Source: Podarcis raffonei (taxonomy: Eukaryota; Chordata; Lepidosauria; Squamata; Lacertidae). Taken from it: 64,000 bases of DNA. Location of the stretch: contig NC_070616.1 in assembly GCF_027172205.1 (NCBI RefSeq), positions 20,636,001 to 20,700,000 on the forward strand, given 5' to 3'. Made by a program: the position numbers and the translations under genes. Of this stretch, positions 21,626 through 33,480 are shown one piece after another (within the stretch, counting starts at the first letter, position 1; every line of letters begins with the position of its first letter). The notes beneath the pieces are model-generated. The model had not been told where the DNA came from and searched no databases. It worked only from the letters and a program-made list of their open reading frames with translations.

Positions 21626-24600
21626 TTGCAAAATTAGTGCAGGGTACGTGATTTCAGTTTTCTCAGTTGTCCTTATGCAGAACTACCTTTCTTTCATAGA
21701 ATTAAAGTACTGTAGAGTTGGAAGAGACACCAAGCGTCACCTGGACCAACCCCCGTCATGTTTGAATTGAAAACACCCCCACCTATTTGGAAATACAGTT
21801 CTCTGAATAATCCAGCCTTTACATGAGGGATGGGGAACCTGTAGCCCTCCAGATGTTTCTGGACTACAACTGCCATCATCCCTAAATCTTGACCATGCTG
21901 AGCAGGGTTTATGGGGGTTGGAGTCCCTAAGCAGTGGGAACCTGTAGCCCTTCCAAATGTTGTCGGGACTCTAAATCACAACATCCTTTACTATTGGTCA
22001 TGGTAGCTGGGGCTGATGGGAGCTGGAGTTCAGCAACATCTGGAGGGCCACAGCCAAGCCGGCCATTATTGGAAAGCTATTTCTCCCTGTTGCTTTGCGA
22101 CCCACGGATAGAGAGTTCAAGGATTGTGTGTTGCTTGCAGAGGAGGGGAGAGAATACAATGCCTTCTGTAAAGTGTAGGTAGATCTTGCAGTCCTGCTTG
22201 AGCATAAAGCCATATTCTCTGGCAGGCTGTATTCTGAAGAATACCACTGCAAATGTATTTTTAAACGGGCTGTGCCCTTGCTCACTTCACCTGCCAACCT
22301 TCCTCCCCTCCCTTTACACCTCACCAAAAAAATTCCTCCTCTCCATGGTTCATCTGGGCCACCCACTGCCTATGTATCCATCTTCTGGTTCCCTCACCTT
22401 GCCTGGGCTGCTGGAATCTCCACCCTCCAGTTCCCTCCTCGACCCTCCTTTTCCCTGAGCAGCTTGTCACACTGTCATTTTCATCGCCATCTGGCTGTAG
22501 CCAAGAGAACTGCAGTGTGATGACATCCTTAGGATTTTTTATATTGCAGAGATACAGAATCTGGTACTAGATAGTGGGATCCATGCAAATAACATTCTTA
22601 TCTTTATTCTGACAACACCTTTATGAGATAGGTCACTATTAACCCCCATTTGGACAGATTGGGAATGAAAGCGGTATGCCTAGGATAGTCAATTTGGTGC
22701 CCTCTGGGTGTGGCTAAACTTTTTATTTCCCATCACCCCTAGCCAGCATGGCCAATAAGGATGATGGGAGCTAAAGTCCAAAATATCTGGAGGACACAAA
22801 GTTGGCTATCTGAGCTATAAGCCACACCCATATCCCCACCAGTGGATCACATGTTGGAGCAAAGATTTCAAAGCCAATTCTCTTATGTCACAGAGACAGG
22901 AAACCAATGCTCTGACAGCTGTAACTAATGGGGACATTCCCCCCTTCTCAAGTTTTTTTGTTGCTAATGCTTGCCGTCTACTACTTTGAAGGTTTTAGAA
23001 TCAGACAAATATGTTGCTAGGTTGGCAGAGAACCTGTGGCTCCCCCCAGATGTTGCTGAACTACTCCTTCCATCAGTGTCTGGAGGACCAAAGGTTCCCT
23101 CTCCCAGGGAGTCCTACATTAAGTGGGGAAGAACTGGCATCTCACATGTGAAGGCCAAGGATGTTCCACCAAGAAGAAACCAGGCTGAAACAAAACACCA
23201 AATGTGTTGGGTCCGCAAAGGGGAGAGATTATGCTTTGGCTCTCACCACAAAGCAGGCTGGGTGCTGCTCCTAAGTTTATGCCACCCCTCATTCTTGTGT
23301 GCAACAGCTCCTTTGCTGTGCCAGGACAGCAGTGAAACCATCTTCATAGTTTTAACCAGCTTCTGGTGATCATCCCTGTCCTGTCGGGTGATTCTTGCTG
23401 CGAGGCTGTTTTCTGCCTATTTAGGGGATACTTAGTCAATAGGGTTCTCCCTGTTTGGAGATGTAAAGTGGGGAGTGTAAATGTTTTCCAGCTGCACATA
23501 ATGGCTGGTGGCTGTTCGGACCTAAAAGACAAACCTCCTCCACAGCTGGTGATGAATTCTTAGTTTTGTAAAGCCATATAATGTGTGCTGGCATTGGATA
23601 TAGGTTAGTGGTTTTGAAGCTTTTTAGCATTCAGGCTTCTGTCTGGATCTCGCTGTTTATTGGACCACGGCATTTTGTGACCCGTACCAACTGCATGAGG
23701 GGGTACTTGAAAGAACTTTGCATTAGATCTCAAGGGCCAGGGGTGTGTGTGTTCTTTGTTTTCCAGGCCAAGGGTCCAGAGCAATATATGCCCCACATTT
23801 TCATGGAAGCACAAATCACAAGATGTGGTAGCAGGTGGAGAACCAAGTTTCTCAACAACCATAAGTTTTCATTCTGAAAAGAAAAAGCCTATGACAGGAC
23901 AAATGGTTCTCATGTTGAATGGTTGAAGAGTTACGCTTCCAGCTTTGCTATTAGTCCATGGTGAGATCACAGCAGCCAGAGGGTGGGTGGTTTCCAAAGT
24001 AGCGCTGAATAACATGGCCCACCTGCACAAAGAATTCTACTTGTGCAGGGGGGCTTCCTTCCCCCTTCCCCACATCTCCAGTGCCCCAAAGCAAACAGGG
24101 GGTGTGGGGAAGGAATCCCCGTTGTAAAAGCCTGAAATTTTGTGCTAGTTAGACAACAACCAGTATTTTTTTTAGCCAAGGCACAAGTGCTCATCTCCCC
24201 ATGACTAGGAGTAGTACATTATTAAAAACTGGGGGTGTGTGTGTTAAATTATGCAAAGTAGTTTGCTGATTTGCATAATTTTATGCAGGCAGCTTGGGGC
24301 TGTGCAGCATAGAACCGCCGGTGTATTTGTAAGGTACATCATACACCCTGGTTCAGTTTCTACTAAGCCTTCTAGAGTAGGGTCCATACCCATTTTGCAC
24401 CTAGCCATCCCTGGAAAAAGCCATGTTTAACGTTCATCTCCAGTGTGAGACACAAGAGAAGGAAAAAAATCCCAAGCAAAGACCACCCACGAGGATCTGA
24501 CTGCCCCGCTCTGGCAGGGATGGGTGGGTGGGTGGGGAATCCACAGGTACTGAATTAAGCTGGGCAACTTGTAAATTTAAGCCTCTGCATTGTTTACATG

Positions 24601-25802
24601 TTTCTTAATTCATTGTCTTTTAAATGGTTGTATTTTTAAATGATGAGAGGTTGTTCTCCCAATTAAAAAAGAAGCCATTCTAGGCTTTCAAAGGTTGAGC
24701 ATCAAGCTATTTTTCTTGGGTTGTGTGATATTTTTATAAATCTAAAAACGATTTAAAAAACCACAAGTGGGGTGGGAGAGTAAATCCAAGGTTTCCTGAG
24801 AGTAAAAAGTACTGCACATATACTCAGGGGCATTCCAGATGTTATGGGGTTGCAGCTTGGTGCTTTGGAATCCAGTAACACTTAAATTAGGGTTCTATCC
24901 AATTCTAGTCTTTACGTTTGCTGGATGTGACCTTTAGCCTGTGCTTTATATGTCTGGCTGTTTGTTCCTCCTTTGGCAAATAGCACAGTGAAGTGCCTTT
25001 GTCTTGCAAAAAGCTCGCTGGCCCAAAGATCATCCACAGAGGTGCTACTCAAAGGCCCACCATTAAGCTCCAGGTCAGCAGTCAGAAAAGTAAGTCCTCT
25101 CCCTGTTCCACCCACTGACACAAGAACCAACCTGATTAGCTCAGGGTGCATAGGCACTATTACCTGTAAAACATGGCAGAAGCCCATTCTTTCCCCTCAA
25201 AGAATTCTGGGTGCTGTAGTTTAGAGCTCACAAGAGTGAACAGTTCCCAGCAACCCTTAAACTACAGTGCCCAGAATGCTTTGAGGGAAAGAATGTGCCT
25301 TAAAGGCACAGTGCATACCCAGCCCCATGCCCTGCAACAGAGGTTCTGCTAGCCACATCTCTTGTGTTCTACACCTGTTAAGACCTCCTTATTTGGCCAA
25401 GTGGCTGGTTGGTGATGAATCGTGTCCCCTTTTTACTTTAAGGTGCAGATTCTCATCCCAGTGACTGCACTAGCTATCAGCTCTTGACTTCCGATGTACC
25501 AACTATGGAATTTTTGTATGCATAAGCCACCTCATGGGTCCTTGTGAGGGCCAAATGGCAGGGAGTTAATTTTTTTTTAAAGACTCCTAGGTAAAAATAG
25601 GCACACATATATTAAAAATGTAATTTAAAGCAAACAAAAGAGAAGGCCGCAGATAACAAATGCAGCTATAACCGGGCTTTGGTGGGTTTCGAACTTCAAA
25701 AAAGCACACCGTTGTTCAGGAGCAAACTGGGTTGGTTTTTTGTTGTTGTTGGTTTTTTTGCAGCAGCAGCTCAGCCAAAGCGATAGCAATTCGGTGCATC
25801 TC
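21626..25802. other. Tail-to-tail region between VPS26B and THYN1
   Basis: No supported coding exon. Contains a CR1 3'-end fragment (about 21696-21815, minus), several hairpin-MITE remnants (21820-22060, 22690-22810, 23020-23100), a palindromic element (about 25190-25320) and unique-looking DNA. The THYN1 3' UTR occupies the right end, with no clear poly(A) signal seen. Confidence 0.6.
21696..21815 (-). mobile_element. CR1 LINE 3'-end fragment
   Basis: Short fragment with CATAGAATTAAAG...GAGTTGGAAGAGACACCAAG and GGACCAACCCCCG, the CR1 3' end. Confidence 0.65.
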
Positions 25803-25846
25803 TCAGTGCTTTTCCTCTTCCAGGCTCAAAATGAATGCAAACTGCT
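25803..25846 (-). CDS. THYN1: THYN1 last coding exon
   Basis: 44 coding bases. The acceptor is TCTTTTAAAG; the split Glu codon then QFAFILSLEEEKH and TGA. It matches the human end EEFDFVLSLEEKEPS in position and pattern. Too short for ordinary ORF finding. Confidence 0.88.
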
Positions 25847-28800
25847 CTTTAAAAGAAAACAGAGAAAGGTGTGATAAGGCAGGGGTAGCCATCCTGGTAC
25901 CTTCCAGATGTTAGACTCCACCAGCCACAGATTGCAGGGGGTGGGAGGTGAAGTTCAGCAGTATCTGGAGGCACCTGGGATAAGGAAAGTCTTTTGCCAA
26001 GGACACGACCCCACCTGTTTGACTGTGACACTTCTGAGTCCCAGGTTGCCAGAAGCTGCAAGAGGGGAACATGCTCCTGTGGTTTGGGTCCTGCTTTGGG
26101 GCTTCCCATTGGGGCATTAGGTTGGCCACTGTAAGAACAGGTTGCTGGACTAGATGGGCCACTGGTCTGGTCCAGCACGGCTGCTCTTACGCTCTCCCCA
26201 AGATAGGGGCACCTGGCAAGTTAAAACGCAGGTAAAGCTAAGGTGGGGTACGAGTTAAGCATTCCTGCATCTTTAGCCTCCAATGGCTGAATGGCTGGGC
26301 AGCCTGATTTGGGTTATTATTGTTGTTTTGGTTGGCAGGATAGGGAAGAGCTGCCATCCCTTGCATCAAGTGATGCTTTGAAGATGCAATCGTGCAGGTG
26401 AACATCTAGCAAAGTGGCAAACAGTCTTACCATCCGTCAGGGGCTGGACCGAGAGCCTCTGCCTGGTGAAAAGAGCCACATCTTTCAGGGGCCCTCCAGA
26501 GATTTTGTGCGCCTGGTGGTGAAGTTTCAGCTCGGCCAGAGGGATGAACCGCTTGGTCATTCGCATAAACTGGACGTCCACCTGCAAGCACGAAGGAGCA
26601 TCCGTCAGGGAAGGGAGTCAGACCTTGGGGTCTGCAACTTTTGCTCTTCTACCTGCAGAATTGCGGCTGCCAAGATTGTGCTATCTGGTATTGTGAGGCA
26701 CTTGCAAGAAGATTCTGCCTCCCCTTTGCCGGCTGTGCAGAGCAGTTACTTATTCAAAAGTGAGTGAAGAGTCATTAACACTCTGAATGAGAGAAGCTCA
26801 GAGAGAAATGGAAGGATTTGTCTCTGCATCTTGCCGGGTGATGTGAAATATTAAGCAGAATGAGTAGGAGTAGAAGACTGCTCGAAACTTCCCTCTTTTG
26901 GAAGAAAAGCACCCATTAATTAATGCTTTAGAAAAGGAGGCCGATAGTATATATCATTTGCGAGATATACTTAGCTGCGAGACTTACTGCAATGGAAGGA
27001 GATTTATTTTCAGCCTTGCAAAAAACCCCACAAGTTTGTAATGCACCATTTGCCTTGTTTACAAGCCCACATATACAAAAATAACTCAGTTGTGGCTGTT
27101 TTAAAGAGGAACAAAAGGAGCATTATTTGTCCCATTTCCATCTTTGACACAAGGGATGGGGAACCGTCGGGCCCCTCAGGGTCAAATGTGACCCGCAGTA
27201 TCGCCATATGAGGCCTCTGAGGCCTCTCCCCAGGCTAAACCTTCCTGACCCTGTTCCACAGCCTCCTCAAATGCTTTTGCCTGGCTGGAATGTGTCCTTG
27301 GACTGCGAGCGATGCCTCTCGCCAGCCTGGATGGAGGATACAGAGAGCTGTGCTCTCAGGGCCGTCTTAAGCATATGTGGTGCTGGGGTGCAAAGATCCG
27401 CCTGGCGCCCCATCCCCGGTTGCCCAGAGTTGTTGACCTTTCTTTAGGGGGAGAACCCCAATGTTGTTGACCTTTTTTAAGGAAAGGTTCCCCAAAGTTG
27501 TCAACCTTTTTTTAGGTTGCGGACACCACGCTTATCTCTGCTCAGGAAATGAAAACAGGAAACATAAGGAGTCCAGCACAACAAACCAGCCCGAGGCGTC
27601 GGCATCTGAGCGAAGCCGGGCGCCTTGTGGTGTAAGCGGCATGCGCTGGACGGGCTTCTCCATGGTCCTGCACCAATCCCGGGCATGCAGGAGGGTGGAG
27701 CCAGCTGGCCACCTCAGTGTCTCGCTGGCTCGCTTGCCCCTGAACTTGCAGCGCAGAAGAGCCCGCCATGCTGAACTTGCAGCAGAAGAGCTCGCCATGG
27801 CGCTCCGACCGACAGGTGGGCTCTTCCCCGGATGCCAACTCTCGGGCCCCGGACTTTTGGCCTGGCGCCCCTGAGAGCCTGGCGCCCGGGTGCCCTGCAC
27901 CCCTGGCACCTATGGTTAAGACAGCCCTGTGTGCTCTGTCTAGAAACCTCTGACTCCTGCATGGCTGGTGTGCAGAAGGCAGAGTCAAGTCTGTTGCTCT
28001 GCCAAAGAATTTCCCTAACCCTGGTATACGCATGATGAGATTGGAGCCAGCCGTGCCTAACCAGAGCCGATCCTTGAAAACCCATTTGCCAAGCAACAGC
28101 AATCTTACCATGAACCATTTGGGTTTCTCTTTGGTGCTGGAAGCATCGTAGTGAGGATCTTTCTTTTCAAACTGGGTGTGATCGGGATACGCCTCCTTCA
28201 CTATCTAGAATTCGGGAGAGAAGCACAACCAGAGGATGACTCGCAAACTGAGAGTAGCTGCGGAGTAGACACTGCTTTGAGATAGTCATCATCATTTGTG
28301 ACTTGACACTCAGATCCAAATGTGCGACCCACTCAACTGAAAAAGACTGCAATTTGAGGCAATTTGCCAGCTGTATGTTCCATATCAGAACTTCCAGCTC
28401 TCCTCTGTAACAACAGGACTTAGGCCCCAAATAGCTGGAAGACCACCTCCTTCCCTGCAGACCCTCTTGGGTGTTAGGAACTACACACATTGTACACTGA
28501 AGATGCACTTCTCTTTGAGACCTAAGGTATATGTCTATATTTGGGAGCCACCCCTAATCCTGAGACTAATTTGTTTTAAATGGGTTTTAATGTTATTTCA
28601 CACAGTTGTGAACCACCCCTGGTACCTCTCACCTTGATAATGCCAACAATCCCGGGCTCTTTACAGTTGCTGTGGTAGAAGAAGGCTTCCTGGCCAGCTT
28701 TCATATCCTTCAGGAAATTCCGTGCCTGCCAAAACAGAAGAGCAGGGATCATCTTATTCATACCACCAGACAGAAGGGCTACAGATAATCCGTATCTCCT

Positions 28801-31800
28801 TGCAGGTAATTAGCACTATAGCCACCATGCCTCATATTTTGAAGGAGAGGATGCGAGGCAAGCAGGGGACTCAAAGTTCAGTTCAGTTATATTAAACCAT
28901 GGATTGTGCTAACCCTTGTTTAGAACTCGATGCAGGGAGCCAAAACTCCCAGACAGGCAAACCATAGTTTTAGAACTATTTGATCACTTTCCCTTTCCAC
29001 AGGACCTCCTCAGCACCCTGGTCTCCAGGGAGCTGGCAAAGCAAGAGGTGGACTGTGATCTGTCAGTTCAAACATTGCACCAAACCATAGTTAGAGCCAA
29101 CAATGGATAACAAACCATGGTTTCCGGTTCCGGTTTGCTAGCTGATTATAAACCATTACTCGTCAATCCAGATGTCATGCTAACCCAGAGAAGAGGTACT
29201 GTTTTCAGCCCAAGGGCCATGTTCTCTTCTGGGAAACCTTCCAGGGGCCACATGCCAGTGGAGGGGGGGGCCAGAGGCAAGAGTGGGCAGAGCAAAAAAA
29301 AGTGGATTTTACCTTTCTTTGCTTGACTAGTTTAGACACATTCACCTGTCCCATCCAGGCAAGCACGGAACATCATCAGAGTTCAAAAACACATCCCGGC
29401 CTAGGCTCATTCTCATCAATGCTAGAAACTATGGTTTGAATTTGCAACTCAACTTGTCTTAAATATCAACAGCACAGGCAAAAATAAAAGGTGGAAATGG
29501 ACAGCAGAACTTTAAGGTGCCAAAACATATCTGTGTTCTCCCACTGTAAGCTTTGATTGGAAGGCAAGTTGATTCGAATCTACACAATATCACATCCATC
29601 CAGAATAGCTATTTGCTGCTCAGAACCCCCCTTTTTTGGGGGGTGAGAATAAATTTATTGATCAATGCCGTTGCTACAGTTGACTTTACTTACCTGGTAA
29701 TTCCTGACTCCGTCCCAGCATGCTGTCTGATTGGGTTGAGCTTTTAAATCTTCAATGCCAAACTGGATAATAAAATAAAATAAACATACATTACCCAAAA
29801 TGCCTAATTGTGCCTTTAAAAAAGAAAAGTTCAGCATTTCATTTATTACTGGCAGCCTTGTTTATACCTGGTGTTGCTTGGGAATTTTAAGACACACACC
29901 CCCTCCCCCCCAAAAAAGACCTGTGCAGTTTTGAAAGGTTTGGTCTGCACTAAGTAAGGCACGAGGGGCTTGGGGTGATTTCTGGGGGTGGGCGAGATAC
30001 AAAGGAAGGGGAGGTTGGTCAGGTGTGAGGAGCAAAGGGGTTGTGGGGTTGGTGAGCAGAGGAGCAGATGGAGCAGCCACTTGGGGAGGGAGAGACAGGC
30101 AAAGAGACAGACAGAGAGTGAATCTGTAATGATACACCAGGCAAGATATTTTGGTTATAATATACAGCTTTTATCATGGGAAAAGTGTTTTTTTTTTAAA
30201 AAAAATTATTAGTTTTTCAACATATATTATAAGACATTACAAACAACAATACACAAACAAACAAACATAAACATGTATAATTTCAAAATCTTTTTTTCTT
30301 ATACCCAATTTCAACGACTTCCCCATGCCTCCCTTTTCTGCATCCCTGTTTTAAACTTTTTCAGCAACCCCTGATCTAAATTACTTATAAATCCCTTTCT
30401 TTAACCCTTTTCTTTCCTCTTATCCAATCATTTATCGCTGCAAATCTGCTATGCTTTACCCATGACATTTTAACACTCACTAATTTTACAATAATTTTTA
30501 AGATAAAGTTTAAATTTCTTCCAATCTTCTTCCACCGTCTCTTTCCCTTGGTCCCGGATTCTGCCCGTCATCTCCGCCAGTCCCATGTAGTCAATCACCT
30601 TCGTCTGCCACTCTTCCAGCGTGGGTAGTTCTTGTGTCTTCCAATACTTTGCTAGTAAAACTCTTGCTGCTGTTGTAGCATACATAAAAAACGTCCTATC
30701 TTTCTTTAACACCAATTGGCCTACCCTGCCCAGGAGAAAAGCCTCTGGTTTCTTATGAAAGGTACACTTAAGCACCTTCTTAATTTCATTATAAATCATT
30801 TCCCAGAAGACCTTAATCCTTGGGCACGTCCACCAAAGGTGGTAGAAAGTACCTTCAGTTTCATTACATTTCCAACATTTATTATTGGGCAAATGGTAGA
30901 TTTTTGCAAGCTTGACTGGGGTCATGTACCACCTATAAATCATTTTCATAATATTCTCTCTTAGGGCATTACATGCCGTAAACTTCATTCCGGTGGTCCA
31001 TAACTGTTCCCAGTCAGCAAACATAATGTCATGTCCGATATCCTGTGCCCATTTAATCATAGCTGATTTAACCATTTCATCCTGTGTATTCCATTTCAGC
31101 AGCAAGTTGTACATTCTTGACAGATTCTTAGTATTGGGTTCTAACAATTCTGTTTCTAACTTTGACTTTTCCACCTGGAAGCCAATTTTCCTGTCCTGTT
31201 TGAATACTTCATTTATCTGGTAATAATGAAGCCAGTCCCTTACTTTAAACTTCAATTTCTATCATGGGAAAAGTTATGGAAAGAAGATTAAAAATTTAAA
31301 GCTTACTGTACATTGAAAGAAAATTGTATGAAAATTATGTGCCGCTGGTATCTAACACCTAGTAAACTAGCAGGGATGTATAGAACTGCTTCAAATGTGT
31401 GTTGGAAATGCAAAAAGAAAGAAGGCACCTTTTACCATATGTGGTGGACATGTGGGGTGGTAAAAGAGTTCTGGGAAATGATATATAATGAATTTAAAAA
31501 AAAACCCGTTTAAGGTAACTTTTGTTTAAAAACAACAACCCAGAAGCTTTGTTAGGAATTCTAGGTGCGGAATTACCAAAAGAGAAGAAAAGACTGTTTA
31601 TGTACACGATGACAGTAGCACGGATGCTCTTAGCCCAGAAATGGGAAGAAGATAAAGTCCCAACCAGAGAAGAATGGCAGACCAAGTTGATGAACTATGC
31701 CGAAATGGCAAAAATGATGGGACAGATCAGAAATCAGGAAGACCAAATTTTTATTAAGGACTGGATTTTATAACATAATTTTATAACCTATCTTAGGGAC

Positions 31801-32234
31801 CACTGTAAGCAGTTGAAATCATTAGCAGGAATACAATAACTCTTGTAAAGTAACATGAACTTTAGATACTCTGGACATATAATAGATTACAGTAAAAGAT
31901 GCAGGAATAAAATTTAAAAATGGAACCCAGGGAGGGAGGTTAGTCCGAAGGTTCGAGAGAACGTTTTGTTTTTATTTTTTCTTTGGGATTGTTATGTTTG
32001 TTGTGTGTAATTACTACATAAAACTATTAATGATAATAATAAAAGCGAGAGCGAAATGCACACATCTCCCATAGAAGATGGCTTGCTTACCTTCACATCT
32101 ACACCCTTCTCAAACCTACTCTCGGGTTCAGATTTCATTAGCCAATGGGTGTGGGCTCTCTTGTTTCTGTCCTGCTCAGCACGGGCTTCTACCTCGGAGG
32201 TTTCTGTAACATTTCCGGTTGCAAGGCTTTTCAT
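25803..32234 (-). CDS. THYN1: THYN1, EVE-domain nuclear protein
   Basis: Minus-strand exons 32234..32091, 29762..29694, 28725..28633, 28204..28109, 26581..26431 and 25846..25803. Joined they give 199 codons including TGA, with phases agreeing at all five junctions. The body matches human THYN1: HWLMKSEPESRFEKGVDVK, FGIEDLKAQPNQTACWDGVR, EAFFYHSNCKEPGIVG, IVKEAYPDHTQFEKKDPHY, VDVQFMRMTKRFIPLAELK and a short last exon ending FILSLEEEKH. THYN1 is a small EVE/PUA-like protein reported to bind modified cytosine in DNA. The human protein is 225 residues. Here the first Met in the open frame gives 198, but the frame stays open upstream to a stop at 32336 and includes a basic KRPR segment, so an upstream exon may supply the true start. 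Confidence 0.93.
26431..26581 (-). CDS. THYN1: THYN1 coding exon 5
   Basis: 151 bases, acceptor GCTTGCAG, donor GATG|GTAAGA. It encodes VDVQFMRMTKRF through RQRLSVQPLTD plus one base. Confidence 0.95.
26582..28108 (-). other. THYN1: THYN1 intron between coding exons 4 and 5
   Basis: 1.5 kb. About a third is a 574-bp hAT element (27357-27930). The rest shows no gene. Long ORFs over 27.4-28.2 kb fuse intron, hAT element and exon 4 and are not real. Confidence 0.8.
27357..27930. mobile_element. Non-autonomous hAT element, 574 bp
   Basis: Ends CAGGGCCGTCTTAAGCATAT and, reversed, CAGGGCTGTCTTAACCATAG. The exact 8-bp duplication TGTGCTCT lies at 27349-27356 and 27931-27938. Confidence 0.92.
28109..28204 (-). 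CDS. THYN1: THYN1 coding exon 4
   Basis: 96 bases, acceptor GAATTCTAG, donor ATG|GTAAGA; 32 whole codons from IVKEAYPDH to KPKWFM. Downstream open frame into the intron is a read-through artefact. Confidence 0.95.
28633..28725 (-). CDS. THYN1: THYN1 coding exon 3
   Basis: 93 bases, acceptor TTTTGGCAG, donor AAG|GTGAGA; 31 whole codons ARNFLKDMKAGQEAFFYHSN through GIIK. Confidence 0.95.
28726..29693 (-). other. THYN1: THYN1 intron between coding exons 2 and 3
   Basis: About 1 kb of unique-looking DNA; no repeat or gene recognised. Confidence 0.6.
29694..29762 (-). CDS. THYN1: THYN1 coding exon 2
   Basis: 69 bases, acceptor TTATCCAG, donor CAG|GTAAGT; 23 whole codons FGIEDLKAQPNQ through VRNYQ. 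Confidence 0.95.
30187..31259 (-). mobile_element. 5'-truncated L1, 3' end of ORF2
   Basis: Flanked by a 15-bp duplication (TATCATGGGAAAAGT) at 30172-30186 and 31260-31274. The minus frame 31255..30470 is open for 261 codons (KWNTQDEMVKSAMIKWAQDI, CWKC motif). Nearly the same sequence as the copy at 17512-18267. Confidence 0.93.
31275..31960 (+). mobile_element. Older L1 fragment, ORF2 C-terminus
   Basis: Plus-strand frames show MKENCMKIMCRWYLTPSKLA, CWKCKKKEGTFYHMWWTC and later RMLLAQKWEEDKVPTREEWQ in a shifted frame. Homologous to but clearly more diverged than the neighbouring minus-strand L1. Confidence 0.8.
32091..32234 (-). CDS. THYN1: THYN1 first recognised coding exon (start uncertain)
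   Basis: Donor AAG|GTAAGC at 32090. The called ATG has G at -3. Upstream the frame reads PKEPDFKEARSELQGESKRP with no ATG before an in-frame stop at 32336. A candidate acceptor CTTCAG-like site (CCTTCAAG) ends at 32315, and another (GCTGCAG) at 32271. No ATG exists on the minus strand of the promoter region, so either the first exon is non-coding and this ATG is used, or an unseen coding exon lies in 32.4-35.9 kb. Confidence 0.8.
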
Positions 32235-32655
32235 CTCGACTCTCTGCGATCTGGGTCTCTTGCTCTCCCCCTGCAGCTCAGATCTGGCCTCTTTAAAATC
32301 AGGTTCTTTTGGAGCTTGAAGGATCCAAAGAATTCAGAGGGCATACCACGGGTATTTGGAAGATGAATTTTGAAAGGACATGAGGAAAGTGGGAAGGGGA
32401 GCAAAGAATAATGTCAGCTTGGTGGGCTTCAGCTAATCTATTTAAAAAAGTCACTTTGGAAAATGATTCATAAGTAACTGGGAGGAAATGGATGCACAAT
32501 GTCCATCTCTAGATATTGTGGTTTGCCTGCTGGAAGCTGTTGCTGATCTCTCCTGTTTGTGCTCAGACACAGCACATTTACATTTACCAGCAGCTGCTTG
32601 CTTGCTACTTGCTATACTGATTTGTCATTGGCTGTGCTGCTGTGAGGTCATGAAA

Positions 32656-33219
32656 TACCGTATTTTTTGCACCATAGGGTGCACCGGACCATAGGGCGCA
32701 CCTAGTTTTTAGGGGGGGAAATCAAGAAAAAAAAATCCCCCCCCAGCCCCAAAGAGCAGCATACAGGCTGCACACAACCTCTCCTTGCGGAGCGGTTGCG
32801 CGCAGCTATGGAAGAAGGCAAGGCAGCGAGCGGGATGGATCCCGCTAGCTGTTTTGGCTTCCCCTTTAGCCCCGTGCAGCCTCTCCTTGCTGGGAGACGC
32901 TGCACAGGGCTAAAGAATCCATAGCCCCGTGCAGCCTCTCCTTGCGGAGGGGTCGCGCGCAGCTATGGAAGAAGGCAAGGCAGCGAGCGGGATGGATCCC
33001 GCTCGCTGTTTTGGCTTCCCCTTTAGCCCCGTGCAGCCTCTCCTTGCCGGGAGACGCTGTGCAGGGCTAAAGAAGCCATAGCCCCGTGCAGCCTCTCCCT
33101 GCCGGAGGGGTTGCGCGCGGCTATGGCACAAGCCTGCATTCGCTCCATAGGACGCACACACATTTCCCCTCAATTTTTGGAGGGGAAAAACTGCGTCCAA
33201 TAGAGTGAAAAATACGGTA
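32656..33219. mobile_element. Mariner-like element with internal tandem duplication
   Basis: Ends TACCGTATTTTTTGCACC and, reversed, TACCGTATTTTTCACTC, with TA at both edges. Inside, a roughly 156-bp GC-rich unit (GAAGAAGGCAAGGCAGCGAG... CCCCGTGCAGCCTCTCCTTG) occurs twice plus a partial third copy. Confidence 0.75.
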
Positions 33220-33289
33220 CATAGGAACATTCCAAATGATCAGGGCAGGGGTTTTAGCCACAGACCTGGGAGGCAAGTGAAGAGGAAGG

Positions 33290-33480
33290 GCCCTATAGCT
33301 CAGTGGTAGACTATCTGCCTTGTGTGCAGAGGGTTCTAGGTTCAGTCCCCAGCATCTCCAAGTAGGGCTGAGAGAGATTCCTGGCCTGAAACCCCAGAGA
33401 GCCACTGCCAGGCAGTGTAGGCAATACTGAGCTTGATGGACCAATGCTCAGACTTGGTATAAGGCAGCTTCTTATGAGGG
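33290..33480 (+). mobile_element. tRNA-derived SINE
   Basis: A box (TATAGCTCAGTGGTAGACTA) and B box (GGTTCAGTCCCCAG) precede a conserved body ending in TATAAGGCAGCTTCTTATG. Other copies of this family: 8358-8544 (-), 10541-10745 (+), 14370-14480 (+), 17217-17375 (+), 34545-34745 (+), 46232-46335 (+), 49150-49415 (+), 49625-49810 (-). Confidence 0.8.

Larger units (their letters stand above)
29763..32090 (-). other. THYN1: THYN1 intron between coding exons 1 and 2
   Basis: 2.3 kb, mostly two L1 fragments in opposite orientation: a minus-strand copy with target duplications (30187-31259) and an older plus-strand copy (about 31275-31960). Confidence 0.85.

Noticed and set aside
27542-28201. 219-codon minus ORF containing THYN1 sequence
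   Set aside because: Only the first 32 codons or so are THYN1 exon 4; the rest is intron and a hAT element after a good GTAAGA donor.
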